A program made the position numbers and the translations under genes. From contig CAVVAB010000012.1 of assembly GCA_963746155.1 (NCBI GenBank), positions 434,001 to 498,000 on the forward strand: a stretch of 64,000 nucleotides of DNA. The letters are read 5' to 3'. A model generated the notes under the pieces. That model was not told the origin of the DNA and searched no databases. It worked only from the letters and a program-made list of their open reading frames with translations. Shown piece by piece: positions 44,358-53,953 of the stretch (the first letter of the stretch is position 1; each line of letters opens with the position of its first letter). The DNA comes from AC-32 sp963746155. GTDB taxonomy: Bacteria; Actinomycetota; Thermoleophilia; Gaiellales; Gaiellaceae.

Positions 44358-44374
44358 GGTGCCTGTCTGGCACC
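44358..44374. repeat. Small REP-like palindrome
   Basis: GGTGCC-TGTCT-GGCACC, between the toxin stop and the convergent PIN gene. It may act as a bidirectional terminator. A related GTGCCTGACACC-like string lies at 41154-41166. Confidence 0.4.
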
Positions 44375-44389
44375 GGAGCGTCCGCTGGG

Positions 44390-44800
44390 TCAGCGTGTCT
44401 CGATGAGCTCCAGCGCTTCGGCCGGCGAGAGTACGGGTGCGGCCTCCCGCAGCGTGAGGAGGTGCGCGTCGCCTGTGACGATATGCGCGTGCTCTCGGGC
44501 GGCCAGGGCGATGAGGTAGTCGTCCTCCGAGTCCGGCGAATGGACGGGCGGGGGATCGGTCGGATCTGGTACGAGCTCTCCGATGTCCCGGAGCAACGTC
44601 ACGAATTGCGCTGCGTCCTCGTCGGAGATCCGCCGCCGCAGTTTCGTGTAGCCGAGCGCTCGCTCGAGCTCGACCAGGAGCGCCTCGCAGACCACCACCT
44701 CGAACTCGCCGGCGAGCCAGTGCTCGAGGAGACGAGCCGGCGCACCGGTTCGTGAGAGCAGCGCCGAGACGAGGACGTTCGCGTCGAGGACGAAGCGCAA
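44390..44800 (-). CDS. PIN-domain toxin (VapC-like)
   Basis: 136 residues. Acidic catalytic positions are Asp 6 in FVLDANVLVSALLS, Glu in VELERAL and the Asp pairs in SPDSEDDYLIALA and IVTGDAHLL. This is the full set of a PIN ribonuclease. The start is 3 bp after the antitoxin stop. The protein type is close to the PIN_3 group (PF13470). Confidence 0.85.
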   Translation of the reverse strand: MRFVLDANVLVSALLSRTGAPARLLEHWLAGEFEVVVCEALLVELERALGYTKLRRRISDEDAAQFVTLLRDIGELVPDPTDPPPVHSPDSEDDYLIALAAREHAHIVTGDAHLLTLREAAPVLSPAEALELIETR

Positions 44801-44803
44801 CGG

Positions 44804-45031
44804 CTACGCGCGCCGCGTCTTGTGCTGTGCCTCGACGGCGAGTTTCGTCGCCTCGTTCTCGCCCAGGTCTGCGTTCTCCCAGATCCGCTCGAGCAGGTCG
44901 AACCCGAGGTCGCGGCGAAGCGCCTCTTCGATCACGTCGCTATCGCGCCTGCCAGTGCGGGCAGCCTTGACGCGAACCGCGCGCATCACTCCCTCGTCGA
45001 TCGAAACGGTGGTTCGATGCTTTGGCATCAT
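44804..45031 (-). CDS. Ribbon-helix-helix-type antitoxin (VapB-like)
   Basis: 75 residues. The N-terminal strand KHRTTVSIDEGVMRAVRVKA and the helix SDVIEEALRRDLGF form an RHH DNA-binding domain. The C-terminal acidic tail (ERIWENADLGENEATKLAVE) would wrap the PIN toxin. It immediately precedes the toxin gene. The promoter should lie in the AT-rich 45032-45058 stretch, where GCATCATAGCATCAC-like repeats could be its operator. Confidence 0.8.
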   Translation of the reverse strand: MMPKHRTTVSIDEGVMRAVRVKAARTGRRDSDVIEEALRRDLGFDLLERIWENADLGENEATKLAVEAQHKTRRA

Positions 45032-45058
45032 TGCATCATAGCATCACGATGCAGTGAC

Positions 45059-45883
45059 TCAGCCCTCGGCGCCGTCGAGCTCGGCTCCGACCAGGATCAA
45101 CAGCGAGCTCAGCCACAGCCAGAGCAGCACGACCACGATCGACGCAAGCGCGCCATACGTCTTGCCGTAGCTCGCGAAGTTCGCGGTGTACGCGGCGAAC
45201 AGGGCTGACACGGCCAGCCAGCCGGCCATCGCGACCACCGTGCCCGCGGTGAGGAACCCCGCCCAGCCGCCATCGCTGCCTTTCACGGCGAAGCGGTAGA
45301 GGAGGCCGATCCCGACCAGCATCGCTCCCGCGAGGATCGGCCAGCGCAGGATCTCGAACACGACTCGGCCGGTCGAGCCGCCAACGTCGGACGCAAGCGG
45401 CGGGACCGCGACGATCAGGAAGATGACGACGCCGAGGAAGACGATCGCGCCGAGGGTCAGGAGCAGCGCCTTGCCACGCTTCACGACGAAGTCCTTCGGC
45501 TCGTCCTCCTCGTGCGCGATGTGGATCGCCGTGACCAGCGCGGCCATGCCGCCCGACGCGCTCCACAGCGCTAGCGCGATCGCGACGAACGCGGCGATCG
45601 AGACGCCCGCGCCACTGGCGTTGACGATCTGCGTGAGCTGGTACACGAGGAAGCTCTGCACCTCGGCCGGGAGCGACGAGCCGAGATCCTCGACCTGGCG
45701 CTTCACGTCCTCGGGGTTCGAGAACAGCCCGTAGATCGAGACGAACGCGATCAGGGCGGGGACGAGGGCCAGGAACGCGTAGAACGCCACCCCCGCCGCC
45801 ACCAGCGTGAGGTTGTGCTCGCTGACGCGCTCGGGAAGCTTCGACGCCAGCGACTTCGCACGCGCGGCCGTTCCCTGAGCCAC
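45059..45883 (-). CDS. YihY/virulence factor BrkB family membrane protein
   Basis: 274 residues and six hydrophobic helices. It begins LTLVAAGVAFYAFLALVPALIAF and contains ALWSASGGMAALVTAIHIA and YGALASIVVVLLWLWLSSLLIL. These match the YihY family (once annotated RNase BN). Its function is unresolved. The GTG start at 45883 is 30 bp from the divergent next gene. Confidence 0.9.
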   Translation of the reverse strand: MAQGTAARAKSLASKLPERVSEHNLTLVAAGVAFYAFLALVPALIAFVSIYGLFSNPEDVKRQVEDLGSSLPAEVQSFLVYQLTQIVNASGAGVSIAAFVAIALALWSASGGMAALVTAIHIAHEEDEPKDFVVKRGKALLLTLGAIVFLGVVIFLIVAVPPLASDVGGSTGRVVFEILRWPILAGAMLVGIGLLYRFAVKGSDGGWAGFLTAGTVVAMAGWLAVSALFAAYTANFASYGKTYGALASIVVVLLWLWLSSLLILVGAELDGAEG

Positions 45884-45913
45884 TCGGGCCAGGATAACGC
45901 TGAAGCCTCGCGC

Positions 45914-46338
45914 GTGCCCGCCATAGACTCACCCGTGGTGGAGGCGACCGCGACAGAGCCCATCCCGGGCCGGCCCGCCAAGCGGCCGATAGCGGTGACG
46001 TTCGTCGCGGTGCTCGCGCTCCTCGTCGGCGCCTACCACGCTTGCCGACGGGATCGACGTCCTCCTCGGCGGAGGCGATGCGAGCGAGCTCGCCAAGGGG
46101 GCGATCGACGTGGCGCTCGGCATCGTGGCAATCGCCATCGCCGTCGGCGCCTGGCGGATGCGGCGCTGGGCCTGGGCGGCGTTCATGACCTGGGCCGTCG
46201 TCAGCCTGCTCCACCAGCTCCTGCGCCACTTCTTCTACACCGATCCGAGCTACGTGGCCATGGCCCTGGACATCGTCGCGGTGCTCGTGCTGACGCCGCT
46301 CGACGTCCAGATCGCCTTCGGAGTCCGACCCTCGCGGA
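45914..46338 (+). CDS. Small membrane protein (frameshifted, ends uncertain)
   Basis: About 135-140 residues with four hydrophobic segments: IAVTFVAVLALLVGAYH, AIDVALGIVAIAIAVGAW, AAFMTWAVVSLLHQLL and VAMALDIVAVLVLTPLDVQIA. An extra base near 46043 separates the first from the rest. The start could be GTG 45914, 45935 or 45938. The stop is not obvious in any frame before the next ATG at 46339, so there may be another error near 46330. Function is unknown. Confidence 0.5.
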
Positions 46339-48179
46339 ATGTCGATCATCAACGAGCCCAGTCCAGTCGACAGCACCTGACGTCGAGATCCTCCGGGCCT
46401 TCGAGCCGATCGTCCGCTACACGCAGGGCGAGAAGTTCTTCCCGATGGACGTCGAGCGCTACCTGCGCGAGGCCAGCCTGTGGCTGTACGTGCCCGACGG
46501 CTCGGACCAGGAGGTCGTCCCCGAGGGAGAGCTGACCTTGGAGAGCCTCGTGCAGCGGCGCGAGGCGCCCTTCGGGTCGCTCTTCTACCTGCGCTTCATC
46601 CAGGCACTCGACCTCCAGGAGAGCGCGCGGGCGCTCGCCGGCGAGCGGAGGCTCGCGAAGGAGCAGCAGAGCACGTTTCACGCAGGTGTCGGCCGACTCG
46701 CGCGCGGCGGGCTCCTGCCGCGGATCGGCGACGGGCTCTTCTCGCTCTCGCTGCTCCTGCGCGGGAACGTCCCCGGCGCGACGGCGGCCGCAGCCGCGCT
46801 GAAGTACGCACAGATCCACCGCGAGGACGAGAGGTACATCTACCAGGGCCGCGTCGCGCGGCAGAGCGGCTGGACGATCTGCCAGTACTGGTTCTTCTTC
46901 GCCTACAACCCGTGGCGCTCCGGCTTCCACGGGGTGAACGACCACGAGGCGGACTGGGAGATGGTCTCGGTCTACCTCTACGAGGACGAGGGACGGCTCG
47001 TCCCCGAGTGGATCGCGTATGCCTCGCACGACTTCCACGGCGCCGACCTGCGCCGGCGCTGGGACGACGCCACCGATCTTCAGCTCGAGGACGGGCACCC
47101 GGTCGTGTACGCGGGTGCCGGGTCGCACGCGTCGTATTTCAAGGCGGGCGAGTACCAGGCGGAGGTGCCGATCCCGGCTCCGGCGCGCGTAAAGGGGTTC
47201 GCCCAGGCGTTCAGCGGGTTCTGGCGCACGACGCTCGGCCAGGGTGACGACACGGGCGGCCCGCTGAGGATCCCGTTCATCGACTTCGCGCGTGGCGACG
47301 GGTTGTCGATCGGGCCGGAGCAGCCGAACGAGTGGACGCCGAACGTGATCGACGAGACGACGCCCTGGGTTGGCAAGTACCGCGGGCCTCTGGGGCCTGT
47401 ACGCGCAGGATCCGATCTCCGGCGAGAACGCTCCGGCCGGGCCGATGTACGAGCGCGACGGCTCGCCGCGGCCATCCTGGCTCGACCCGCTCGCCTTTGC
47501 GGGGCTCGACCAGGTCCCGCCGCCGCCGGACGAGGTCGGCGTGCTGGAGGCCGAGCTGGCGCGGCTCGAGGCTCGCCAGAGCGAGCTCGACGCGCTCATC
47601 CCGGATCAGACCACGGAGCTGCGGGAGCTCGGCGTCCGTCTGCAGAGCATGCTCGGCAGTCCGCACCTCGCCGCCGAGGCCGAGAGGCTGGGCGCGGAGG
47701 TGGTCGAGCAGGCCTCGAAGCTCACGGCTCTCCGCAAGGAGCGCTCCGAGAACGAGGCTGTGCTCGAAGGGCTGCGGCGGCGGATCGAGCGCCTGCGCGG
47801 GCGCGAGGCTGACGACCCTCGAGCTCACATCAGGCACTCGGCGGAGCCGGTGTCGGTGAAGACGATGCGCTTCATGCGCGCGACGGAGATCTGGGCGGCG
47901 GTGTCGATCAGCGCTCTGCTGGTCGGGCTCGCGGTGCTGATGCTCTACTCGCCGAGCAACGTCTGGGCCGAGCTGATCGTTCTCCTCGTCGCGTTCGTGA
48001 TCGTCGAGGCGGTGCTCCGCGGGACGTTCGTGCGCACCATCAACAGCGTCGCGGTGATCCTCGCTCTGATTGCCCTCGTCGTCCTGCTGGTGACCTACTG
48101 GACGTGGGCGGTCGCCGCGCTCCTGATCGGCCTCGCGTCATTCCTGCTCTACCAGCGGCTCCGCGAGTTCCGCGCCTGA
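46339..48179 (+). CDS. Large hypothetical protein with coiled coil and C-terminal membrane helices (two +1 indels)
   Basis: About 610 residues from the ATG at 46339 (MSIINEPSPVDS). Apparent extra bases lie near 46373 and 47388. The first two thirds are globular, with WTICQYWFFFAYNPWRSGFHGVNDHEADWE and later HDFHGADLRRRW, resembling the DUF946/Vps62-like group of uncharacterised proteins. A coiled coil follows (LEAELARLEARQSELDAL...). The end has two to four hydrophobic helices (AAVSISALLVGLAVLML..., VILALIALVVLLVTYW). It may be a membrane-anchored surface protein. Confidence 0.6.
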
Positions 48180-49344
48180 CTACCCGCGGCGCCTCGCGAA
48201 GACGCTGTCGCGGGCGGACCTGAGCCCCACGGCGAGCGCGCCGGTCAGCACCGCGGCGTCTCCCAGGGTCGAGACCTCGACGCGCGGTGGGAACGGGAGC
48301 CATTCGTCCAGCAGGCTGCGGACGGGCGCGAGGAGGAGGTCGCCGTTCGCGCCGAGGCCGCCGCCGAGGACGACGAGCTCGACGTCCGCGACCGCGGCGA
48401 TCGGGGCGATGTGCAGCGCGATCCTTCTCGCGCACTCGTCGACGACCGCTGCGGGCGAGGGCGTCTCCCGTCCGCGCCGCGCCGAAGACGGCTCGCGCGT
48501 CGTACGGCGGGGTCAGGCTCGTCTCGCCGTCCTTCTCGGCGAGCTCCGCGGCGAGGGCCGACACCGCGGGGGCCGACGGGTCGCTCGCCTCGCCGTCGTC
48601 GCCGCGGGCGAAGTCGATCTCACCCGCCGCGCCGTTGCGGCCGCGGTGCAGCTCGCCGCCCAGCACCAGACCGGCGCCCATGCCCGTGCCGACGGAGAGG
48701 AAGACGAAGTCGTCGACGCCTCTGGCCGCGCCGCGCCAGCGCTCGCCGACCGCGGCCAGGTTGATGTCGTTCTCGAGGACGACCGGCAGGTCGAGCCGCT
48801 CGCGCAGCTCGTCGGCGAACGGCATGCCCTCCAGCCCGGGTACGTTCTCGGCGAGGCGGACGACGCCGTTCGTGCCCTCGACGACCCCGGGCACTCCGGC
48901 CAGGACGCCGTCGACCAGGCGCCGCTCGAGGCCCGTCGCCTCGACAAGCCCGGCGCAGAGCTCCTCGATCGCCCCGAGCGCCGCGGCAGCGCCGCCCTCG
49001 GCGAGCTCGACATCCTGCCGCGCGCGAACGCGGCCGCCGAGGTCGCAGATCGCCCCGCGCAGGAAGCGGGCGCCGAGGTCGAGGCCGAGCACCAGCGCAG
49101 CCTCCGGAACCGGCTCGAAGTACACGGCGCCGTAGGACGGGCCTTCAGGTCCTTCCGCAGCCTCGCGCACCAGCCCCGAGTCGACGAGCGTCTGCAGTGC
49201 GAGCGACACCGTCGGCTTCGAGATGCCCGCGCGGCGCGAGATCTCGGCGCGCGAGATCGGCGCTCCGGCCCGGATCGCCTCGAGCACCGTGCGCTCGTTC
49301 AGGTGCTTGAGAAGGGGCGGAGTGGCGCGCGTTTGCTCGCTCAC
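48180..49344 (-). CDS. ROK-family repressor (one +1 indel)
   Basis: About 388 residues. The N-terminal winged HTH is SRAEISRRAGISKPTVSLALQTL and the ROK sugar-kinase-like domain carries GLDLGARFLRGAICDL, ENDINLAAVGERW and FLSVGTGMGAGLVLGGEL. One extra base near 48453 shifts the last third; the restored end reads VVDECARRIALHIAPIAAV. The usual ROK zinc motif CxCGxxGC appears absent, so it may bind ligand differently. It is divergent from the sugar-binding-protein gene and probably represses it. Confidence 0.85.
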
Positions 49345-49389
49345 GATGGTCAATAACCCTAACCAAGCCTGTGGAAAACGTCCAGGCGC

Positions 49390-49418
49390 TTGACTCGGAA
49401 AGCCAACTGAGTCATAAA
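49390..49418 (+). promoter_or_regulatory. Promoter with overlapping operator for the ROK-regulated operon
   Basis: TTGACT at 49390-49395 and CATAAA at 49413-49418 are spaced 17 bp. The inverted repeat TGACTC (49391-49396) / GAGTCA (49409-49414) covers most of the promoter, so a bound repressor would block RNA polymerase. GAGGAGG precedes the ATG at 49449. Confidence 0.55.
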
Positions 49419-49448
49419 TCTCGTTCGGAAACTTAACGAGGAGGGCTC

Positions 49449-50792
49449 ATGAAGCGGGCGGCGATGGCGGTGGCAGTGCTGGTCACGATCCTGGCGGCGG
49501 CGGGCTGCGACTCGGGCGGCTCGAAGAAGAGCGACGCGTCGGGCACGACGACGTTCTCGGCGGACAACCCCGTCAACATCAACTACTGGGTCTACTTCTC
49601 GGACCCTGAGCTCGGCGTGATGAAGCAGGTCGTCGCCGAGTTCGAGAAGACGCATCCGGGGATCCACGTCACGACGCGCGGCGGCATCGACGACACGAAG
49701 ATCCTCGCGTCGATCACCGCCGGAAAGTCGCCCGACGTCGCCGAGTCGAGCTCCTCCGACTACAGCGGCAAGTACTGCTCGTCGGGTGCCTGGATCGACC
49801 TCGCCGACTACATGCAGCGGGACAATATTCCGGCTAGCACCTTCCCGGTCGCGCCCCGCTACTACACGCAGTACAAGGGCAATCGCTGCGCGCTGCCGAT
49901 GCTCGCCGACGCGTACGGCCTCTACTACAACACCGACATGTTCAGGAAGGCGGGCCTGACGCACCCGCCGCGCACGATGTCCGAGCTCACGCAGTACGCC
50001 AAGAAGCTCACCGTGCGCAACTCGGACGGCTCGCTGAAGATCGTCGGCCTCGACCCGGTCAACGGCTGGTACGAGAACGCGCCCGCGCACTGGGGCCCGC
50101 AGTTCGGCGCGAAGTGGGTCGACTCGAAAGGGAACTCGATCATCGCCAAGAGCCCGGGCTGGAAGAAGTTCCTGAAGTGGCAGAAGGACCTCGTCGACTG
50201 GTACGGCTACAAGAACCTCGTCAAGTGGCAGGCCGGCGCGGGCGACGAGTTCTCGCCTTCACACGCGTTTGAGCGCGGCAAGGTCGCGATGAACCTCGAC
50301 GGCGAGTGGCGGGTGTCGCTGATCAAGAAGGACGGCTCGACCGTCAAGTACGCGACCGCCCCGCTGCCGGTGGACGACTCGATGCCGCAGCTCTACGGCG
50401 CGGGCTACACCTCGGGGAGCATCCTCGGGATCCCGAAGTCGGCGAAGGAGAAGGCGGCGGCCTGGGAGCTCATCAAGTACCTGGCCACGAACACGAAGGC
50501 CGAGGCGCTCCTCTCGAACGGGATCGCGAACGTGCCGACCACGACGGCGAGCGCGAACTCGCCGCTGCTGAAGAACGATCCGCGGTTCGCGGTGTTCGTG
50601 AAGATCTTCAACAACCCGAACACGGCGACGAGCCCGGTCTCGATCATCGGCGCCCAGAACCAGAATCTGTTCAGTACGTTCAACACTGCGTACATGACGG
50701 GGCATTCGACTGACCTCGAGAAAGGCCTGGAGAACGTGGACAGCCAGATCAACGCGGCCCTGAAGCAGGCCGGCGCGGGCGGGGTGCCGTGA
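49449..50792 (+). CDS. ABC sugar-binding lipoprotein
   Basis: 447 residues of the SBP_bac_1 family. The lipobox AAAGCD is in the signal peptide. The mature domain has KQVVAEFEKTHPGIHV, the hinge-like TAGKSPDVAESSSSD and LDGEWRVSLIKK, the usual pattern for an oligosaccharide-binding protein. It delivers substrate to the permeases at 50794 and 51786. The operon content suggests a chitobiose-like or other amino-sugar disaccharide. Confidence 0.9.
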   Translation: MKRAAMAVAVLVTILAAAGCDSGGSKKSDASGTTTFSADNPVNINYWVYFSDPELGVMKQVVAEFEKTHPGIHVTTRGGIDDTKILASITAGKSPDVAESSSSDYSGKYCSSGAWIDLADYMQRDNIPASTFPVAPRYYTQYKGNRCALPMLADAYGLYYNTDMFRKAGLTHPPRTMSELTQYAKKLTVRNSDGSLKIVGLDPVNGWYENAPAHWGPQFGAKWVDSKGNSIIAKSPGWKKFLKWQKDLVDWYGYKNLVKWQAGAGDEFSPSHAFERGKVAMNLDGEWRVSLIKKDGSTVKYATAPLPVDDSMPQLYGAGYTSGSILGIPKSAKEKAAAWELIKYLATNTKAEALLSNGIANVPTTTASANSPLLKNDPRFAVFVKIFNNPNTATSPVSIIGAQNQNLFSTFNTAYMTGHSTDLEKGLENVDSQINAALKQAGAGGVP

Positions 50793-50793
50793 G

Positions 50794-51789
50794 TTGAGCT
50801 CGGTCGCCGGCACGGCGTCCGGACCGGTACCGCTCGAGCGGCAGCGCGCCAGGCGCAAGGCCGCCTGGCGCCGCCGCGGCACGGTGCTCCTGTTCATGAG
50901 CCCGTGGCTCGCGGGGTTCCTGATCTTCTTCGGCTACCCGCTCGTCTGGAGCGCGTACCTCTCGATGACGCACTACGACCTGCTCAACCCGCCGCGCTGG
51001 GTCGGGCTCGCGAACTACCGCTTCCTGTTCGGCACCGACCAGACGTTCTGGATCGCCGTCAAGAACACGCTCTGGTTCCTCGCGATCGCCGTCCCGCTGC
51101 AGGTGCTGTTCGCGTTCTTCATCGCCCTGCTGCTGCAGCGGGCGCGCCGCGGAGTTGGGACGTTCCGGACGGTCTTCTACCTGCCGGCCCTCGCCCCGGC
51201 CGTGGCCGCCACGCTCGCCTTCGTCTACCTGCTCAACCCCGCGACCGGGCCCGTCAACATCTTGCTCTCGAAGCTCGGCATCGAGGGACCGCTCTGGTTC
51301 GACTCGCCCTCGTGGGCCAAGCCGTCGCTGACGCTGCTCGCGATCTGGGGCGTCGGGAACATGATGATCATCTTCCTGGCGGCGATCGTGGACGTGCCTC
51401 AGCACCTCTACGAGGCAGCTGAGATCGACGGGGCGGGGCCACTGCGGAGGCTCGTCTACGTGACGCTGCCGTCGATCAGCCCGGTGCTGCTGTTCGCGCT
51501 CGTGATCGCGGTGATCGACGGGCTCCAGTACTTCACCCAGGCCTACGTCGCCGCGACGATCGCGGGCGGCTCCGCGGCGAGCACCGGAACCGTCGCGACC
51601 AACCTCGGCTACCCGGAGAACTCGACGCTCTTCTACCCGGTGCTGCTGTACCAGCAGGCGTTCCTGAACTTCAACATGGGCTACGCCTCGGCGATCGCGA
51701 TGCTGCTGCTGGCCGTCTCGTTCGCGGTCGTGCTGGCGATCGTGCTCAACTCGAAGCGCTTCGTGCACTTCCAGGCGGGCGGCCGATGA
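50794..51789 (+). CDS. ABC sugar permease, MalF-like
   Basis: 331 residues, six helices. The start is the TTG at 50794, directly after the previous stop. It contains FGYPLVWSAYLSMTHYDLL and the EAA loop VPQHLYEAAEIDGAGPLRRLVYVTLP, the site that contacts the ATPase. Confidence 0.92.
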   Translation: MSSVAGTASGPVPLERQRARRKAAWRRRGTVLLFMSPWLAGFLIFFGYPLVWSAYLSMTHYDLLNPPRWVGLANYRFLFGTDQTFWIAVKNTLWFLAIAVPLQVLFAFFIALLLQRARRGVGTFRTVFYLPALAPAVAATLAFVYLLNPATGPVNILLSKLGIEGPLWFDSPSWAKPSLTLLAIWGVGNMMIIFLAAIVDVPQHLYEAAEIDGAGPLRRLVYVTLPSISPVLLFALVIAVIDGLQYFTQAYVAATIAGGSAASTGTVATNLGYPENSTLFYPVLLYQQAFLNFNMGYASAIAMLLLAVSFAVVLAIVLNSKRFVHFQAGGR

Positions 51790-52679
51790 GCGGCGCCGTC
51801 ATCGAAGCCCCGACGGCCGAGGCGATCGTTCGCCGGAAGCCGCCCGCGGACGTGCGGCGCCGGCGCTTCCTGATCGCGGTGGCCGACCACAGCCTGCTGA
51901 TCGCCGGGGCGATCATCTTCCTCGCGCCGTTCGTCTTCATGATCCTCACGTCGCTGATGACGAACGAGCAGGCGCTGTCCTCCAACCTCTGGCCGCATCC
52001 GTTCCAGTGGAGCAACTTCACGGAGGTCTTCCACAAGGCGCCGATGTGGCGCTATGCGCTGAACACGATGCTGTACGCGGGGCTCGCGACCCTCGGCCTG
52101 CTGCTCTCGAGCATCCCGGTCGCCTACGCGCTCGCGCGCCTGCGCTGGCGCGGGCAGAACATCGCCTTCGTTATCACGCTCGTCGCGATGATGCTGCCGC
52201 CGCAGGTGACGGTGATCCCGGTCTACGTCCTCTGGGCGAAGCTCGGCCTCGTCGGCTCGCTCTGGCCGCTGATCCTGCCGAACTGGCTCGGCGACGCGTT
52301 TTCGATCTTCCTGCTGCGCCAGTTCTTCCTGACGATCCCTGAGGAGTACCTCGACGCGGCGCGCGTGGACGGCTGCGGCGAGTTGCGGATCCTGACGACC
52401 GTCGTGGTGCGGATGTCGAAGCCGGCGATCGCGGCCGTCGCGCTCTTCTCGTTCCTGTTCTGCTTCAACGACTTCTTCGGGCCGCTGCTGTACACGATCG
52501 AGAACCCCGACCACTGGACGCTGTCGGTCGGGCTCGCGCAGTTCCGGACGCTCTACCAGGTGCAGTGGAACCTGACGATGGCCGCGACGCTGATCGTGAT
52601 GGCGCCCGTGATCATCCTGTTCTTCCTCGCCCAGCGGGCCTTCGTCGAGGGCGTGACGCTCACGGGGGTCAAGGGATGA
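51786..52679 (+). CDS. ABC sugar permease, MalG-like
   Basis: 297 residues, six helices. The start ATG overlaps the MalF-like stop. It contains LSSIPVAYALARLRWRG and the EAA loop IPEEYLDAARVDGCGELRILTTVVV. It pairs with the previous permease. Confidence 0.92.
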   Translation: MSGAVIEAPTAEAIVRRKPPADVRRRRFLIAVADHSLLIAGAIIFLAPFVFMILTSLMTNEQALSSNLWPHPFQWSNFTEVFHKAPMWRYALNTMLYAGLATLGLLLSSIPVAYALARLRWRGQNIAFVITLVAMMLPPQVTVIPVYVLWAKLGLVGSLWPLILPNWLGDAFSIFLLRQFFLTIPEEYLDAARVDGCGELRILTTVVVRMSKPAIAAVALFSFLFCFNDFFGPLLYTIENPDHWTLSVGLAQFRTLYQVQWNLTMAATLIVMAPVIILFFLAQRAFVEGVTLTGVKG

Positions 52680-53953
52680 AGATCGCGGTCGTCGGGGCCG
52701 GGTCGACCTACACGCCCGAGTTCGTGTCGGGGCTCTCGCGCGACCGGGAGCGGCTGCCGGTCGACGAGCTCGCGCTGCACGACATCGACCTGGAGCGGCT
52801 GGGAGTGGTGGCCGGGCTCGCGCGGCGGATGCTCGCGCGCCAGGGATTCGAGGGGACGCTGGTCGAGACGGACGACCTCTCCCGAGCGCTCGACGGCGCG
52901 GATTCGGTCCTGATCCAGATCCGGGTCGGCGGCCAGGCGGCGCGACTCCTCGACGAGACGATTCCGCTCGAGTGCGGCTGCATCGGCCAGGAGACGACCG
53001 GCGCGGGCGGGTTCGCGAAGGCGCTGCGCACGGTGCCCGTCGTGCTCGCGATAGCGGAGAGGGCGCGCGAGGTCGCCGCGACGGACGCCTGGATCGTCGA
53101 CTTCACGAACCCGGTCGGGATCGTGACGCGGGCGCTGCTGGACGAGGGACACCGTGCGGTTGGGCTGTGCAACGTGAACATCAACGTTCAGCGCACGGCC
53201 GCCGAGCTGCTCGGCGTCGAGCCCGCGCGCGTGCTCGCCGACCAGGTCGGGCTCAACCACCTGTCGTGGGTGCGGGCCGTCTGGCTCGACGGCGTGGACA
53301 TGCTTCCGGGCCTCCTGGCCGAGCACGCCGAGCGGCTCGCGGGCGAGGCGGGCGGGGTCCCGGTCCGGCTGCTCGAGGAGCTCGGCGCGGTGCCGTCCTA
53401 CTACCTGCGCTACTTCTACGAGCACGACCGCGTGCTCGCCGAGCAGCGCGACGGCGTCCCGCGGGCGACGACCGTCGCCGAGATCGAAGACGAGCTGCTC
53501 GAGCTCTACCGCGACCCCGGGCTCACCGAGAAACCGGCTTTGCTCGAGCAACGAGGCGGGGCGTTCTACAGCGAGGCGGCGCTCGGGCTGCTCGGCGCGC
53601 TCTACTCGGACGGGAGCGAGACGCACGTCGTCGATCTGCGGAGCGCGGGTGCGGTGCCGGGCCTGGCCGACGACGACGTGGTGGAGATCCCCGCGCGCGT
53701 CGGCGGTGGCCGGGTCGAGCCGCTCCCGCAGAAGCCGCTCGCGCCGGAGCTGCTCGGGCTCGTCCAGCACGTGATCGCCTACGAGCGGCTCGCGGTCGAG
53801 GCCGCGCGCACCGGCGACCCGGTGGTCGCGCGGAAGGCGCTGCTCTCGCATCCGCTCGTCGGGCAGTACGAGCTGGCCGAGGAGCTCGTCGAGCGCCTGC
53901 TGGCCGCGGGCACGGAGCATCTGCCGCAGTTCGGGACGGCGAGGCCCGCGTGA
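52676..53953 (+). CDS. Glycoside hydrolase family 4 enzyme
   Basis: 425 residues of the NAD+/Mn-dependent GH4 family. The Rossmann motif is AVVGAGSTYTPEFV. The metal/substrate motifs are CGCIGQETTGAGGFAKALR, DFTNPVGIVT, GLCNVNINV (Mn-binding Cys; the usual NVPI is NVNI) and NHLSWV (Mn-binding His). GH4 enzymes cleave 6-phospho-glycosides by oxidation-elimination. It overlaps both neighbours by 4 bp. With a separate kinase next door the substrate may be phosphorylated before or after hydrolysis. Confidence 0.9.
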   Translation: MKIAVVGAGSTYTPEFVSGLSRDRERLPVDELALHDIDLERLGVVAGLARRMLARQGFEGTLVETDDLSRALDGADSVLIQIRVGGQAARLLDETIPLECGCIGQETTGAGGFAKALRTVPVVLAIAERAREVAATDAWIVDFTNPVGIVTRALLDEGHRAVGLCNVNINVQRTAAELLGVEPARVLADQVGLNHLSWVRAVWLDGVDMLPGLLAEHAERLAGEAGGVPVRLLEELGAVPSYYLRYFYEHDRVLAEQRDGVPRATTVAEIEDELLELYRDPGLTEKPALLEQRGGAFYSEAALGLLGALYSDGSETHVVDLRSAGAVPGLADDDVVEIPARVGGGRVEPLPQKPLAPELLGLVQHVIAYERLAVEAARTGDPVVARKALLSHPLVGQYELAEELVERLLAAGTEHLPQFGTARPA

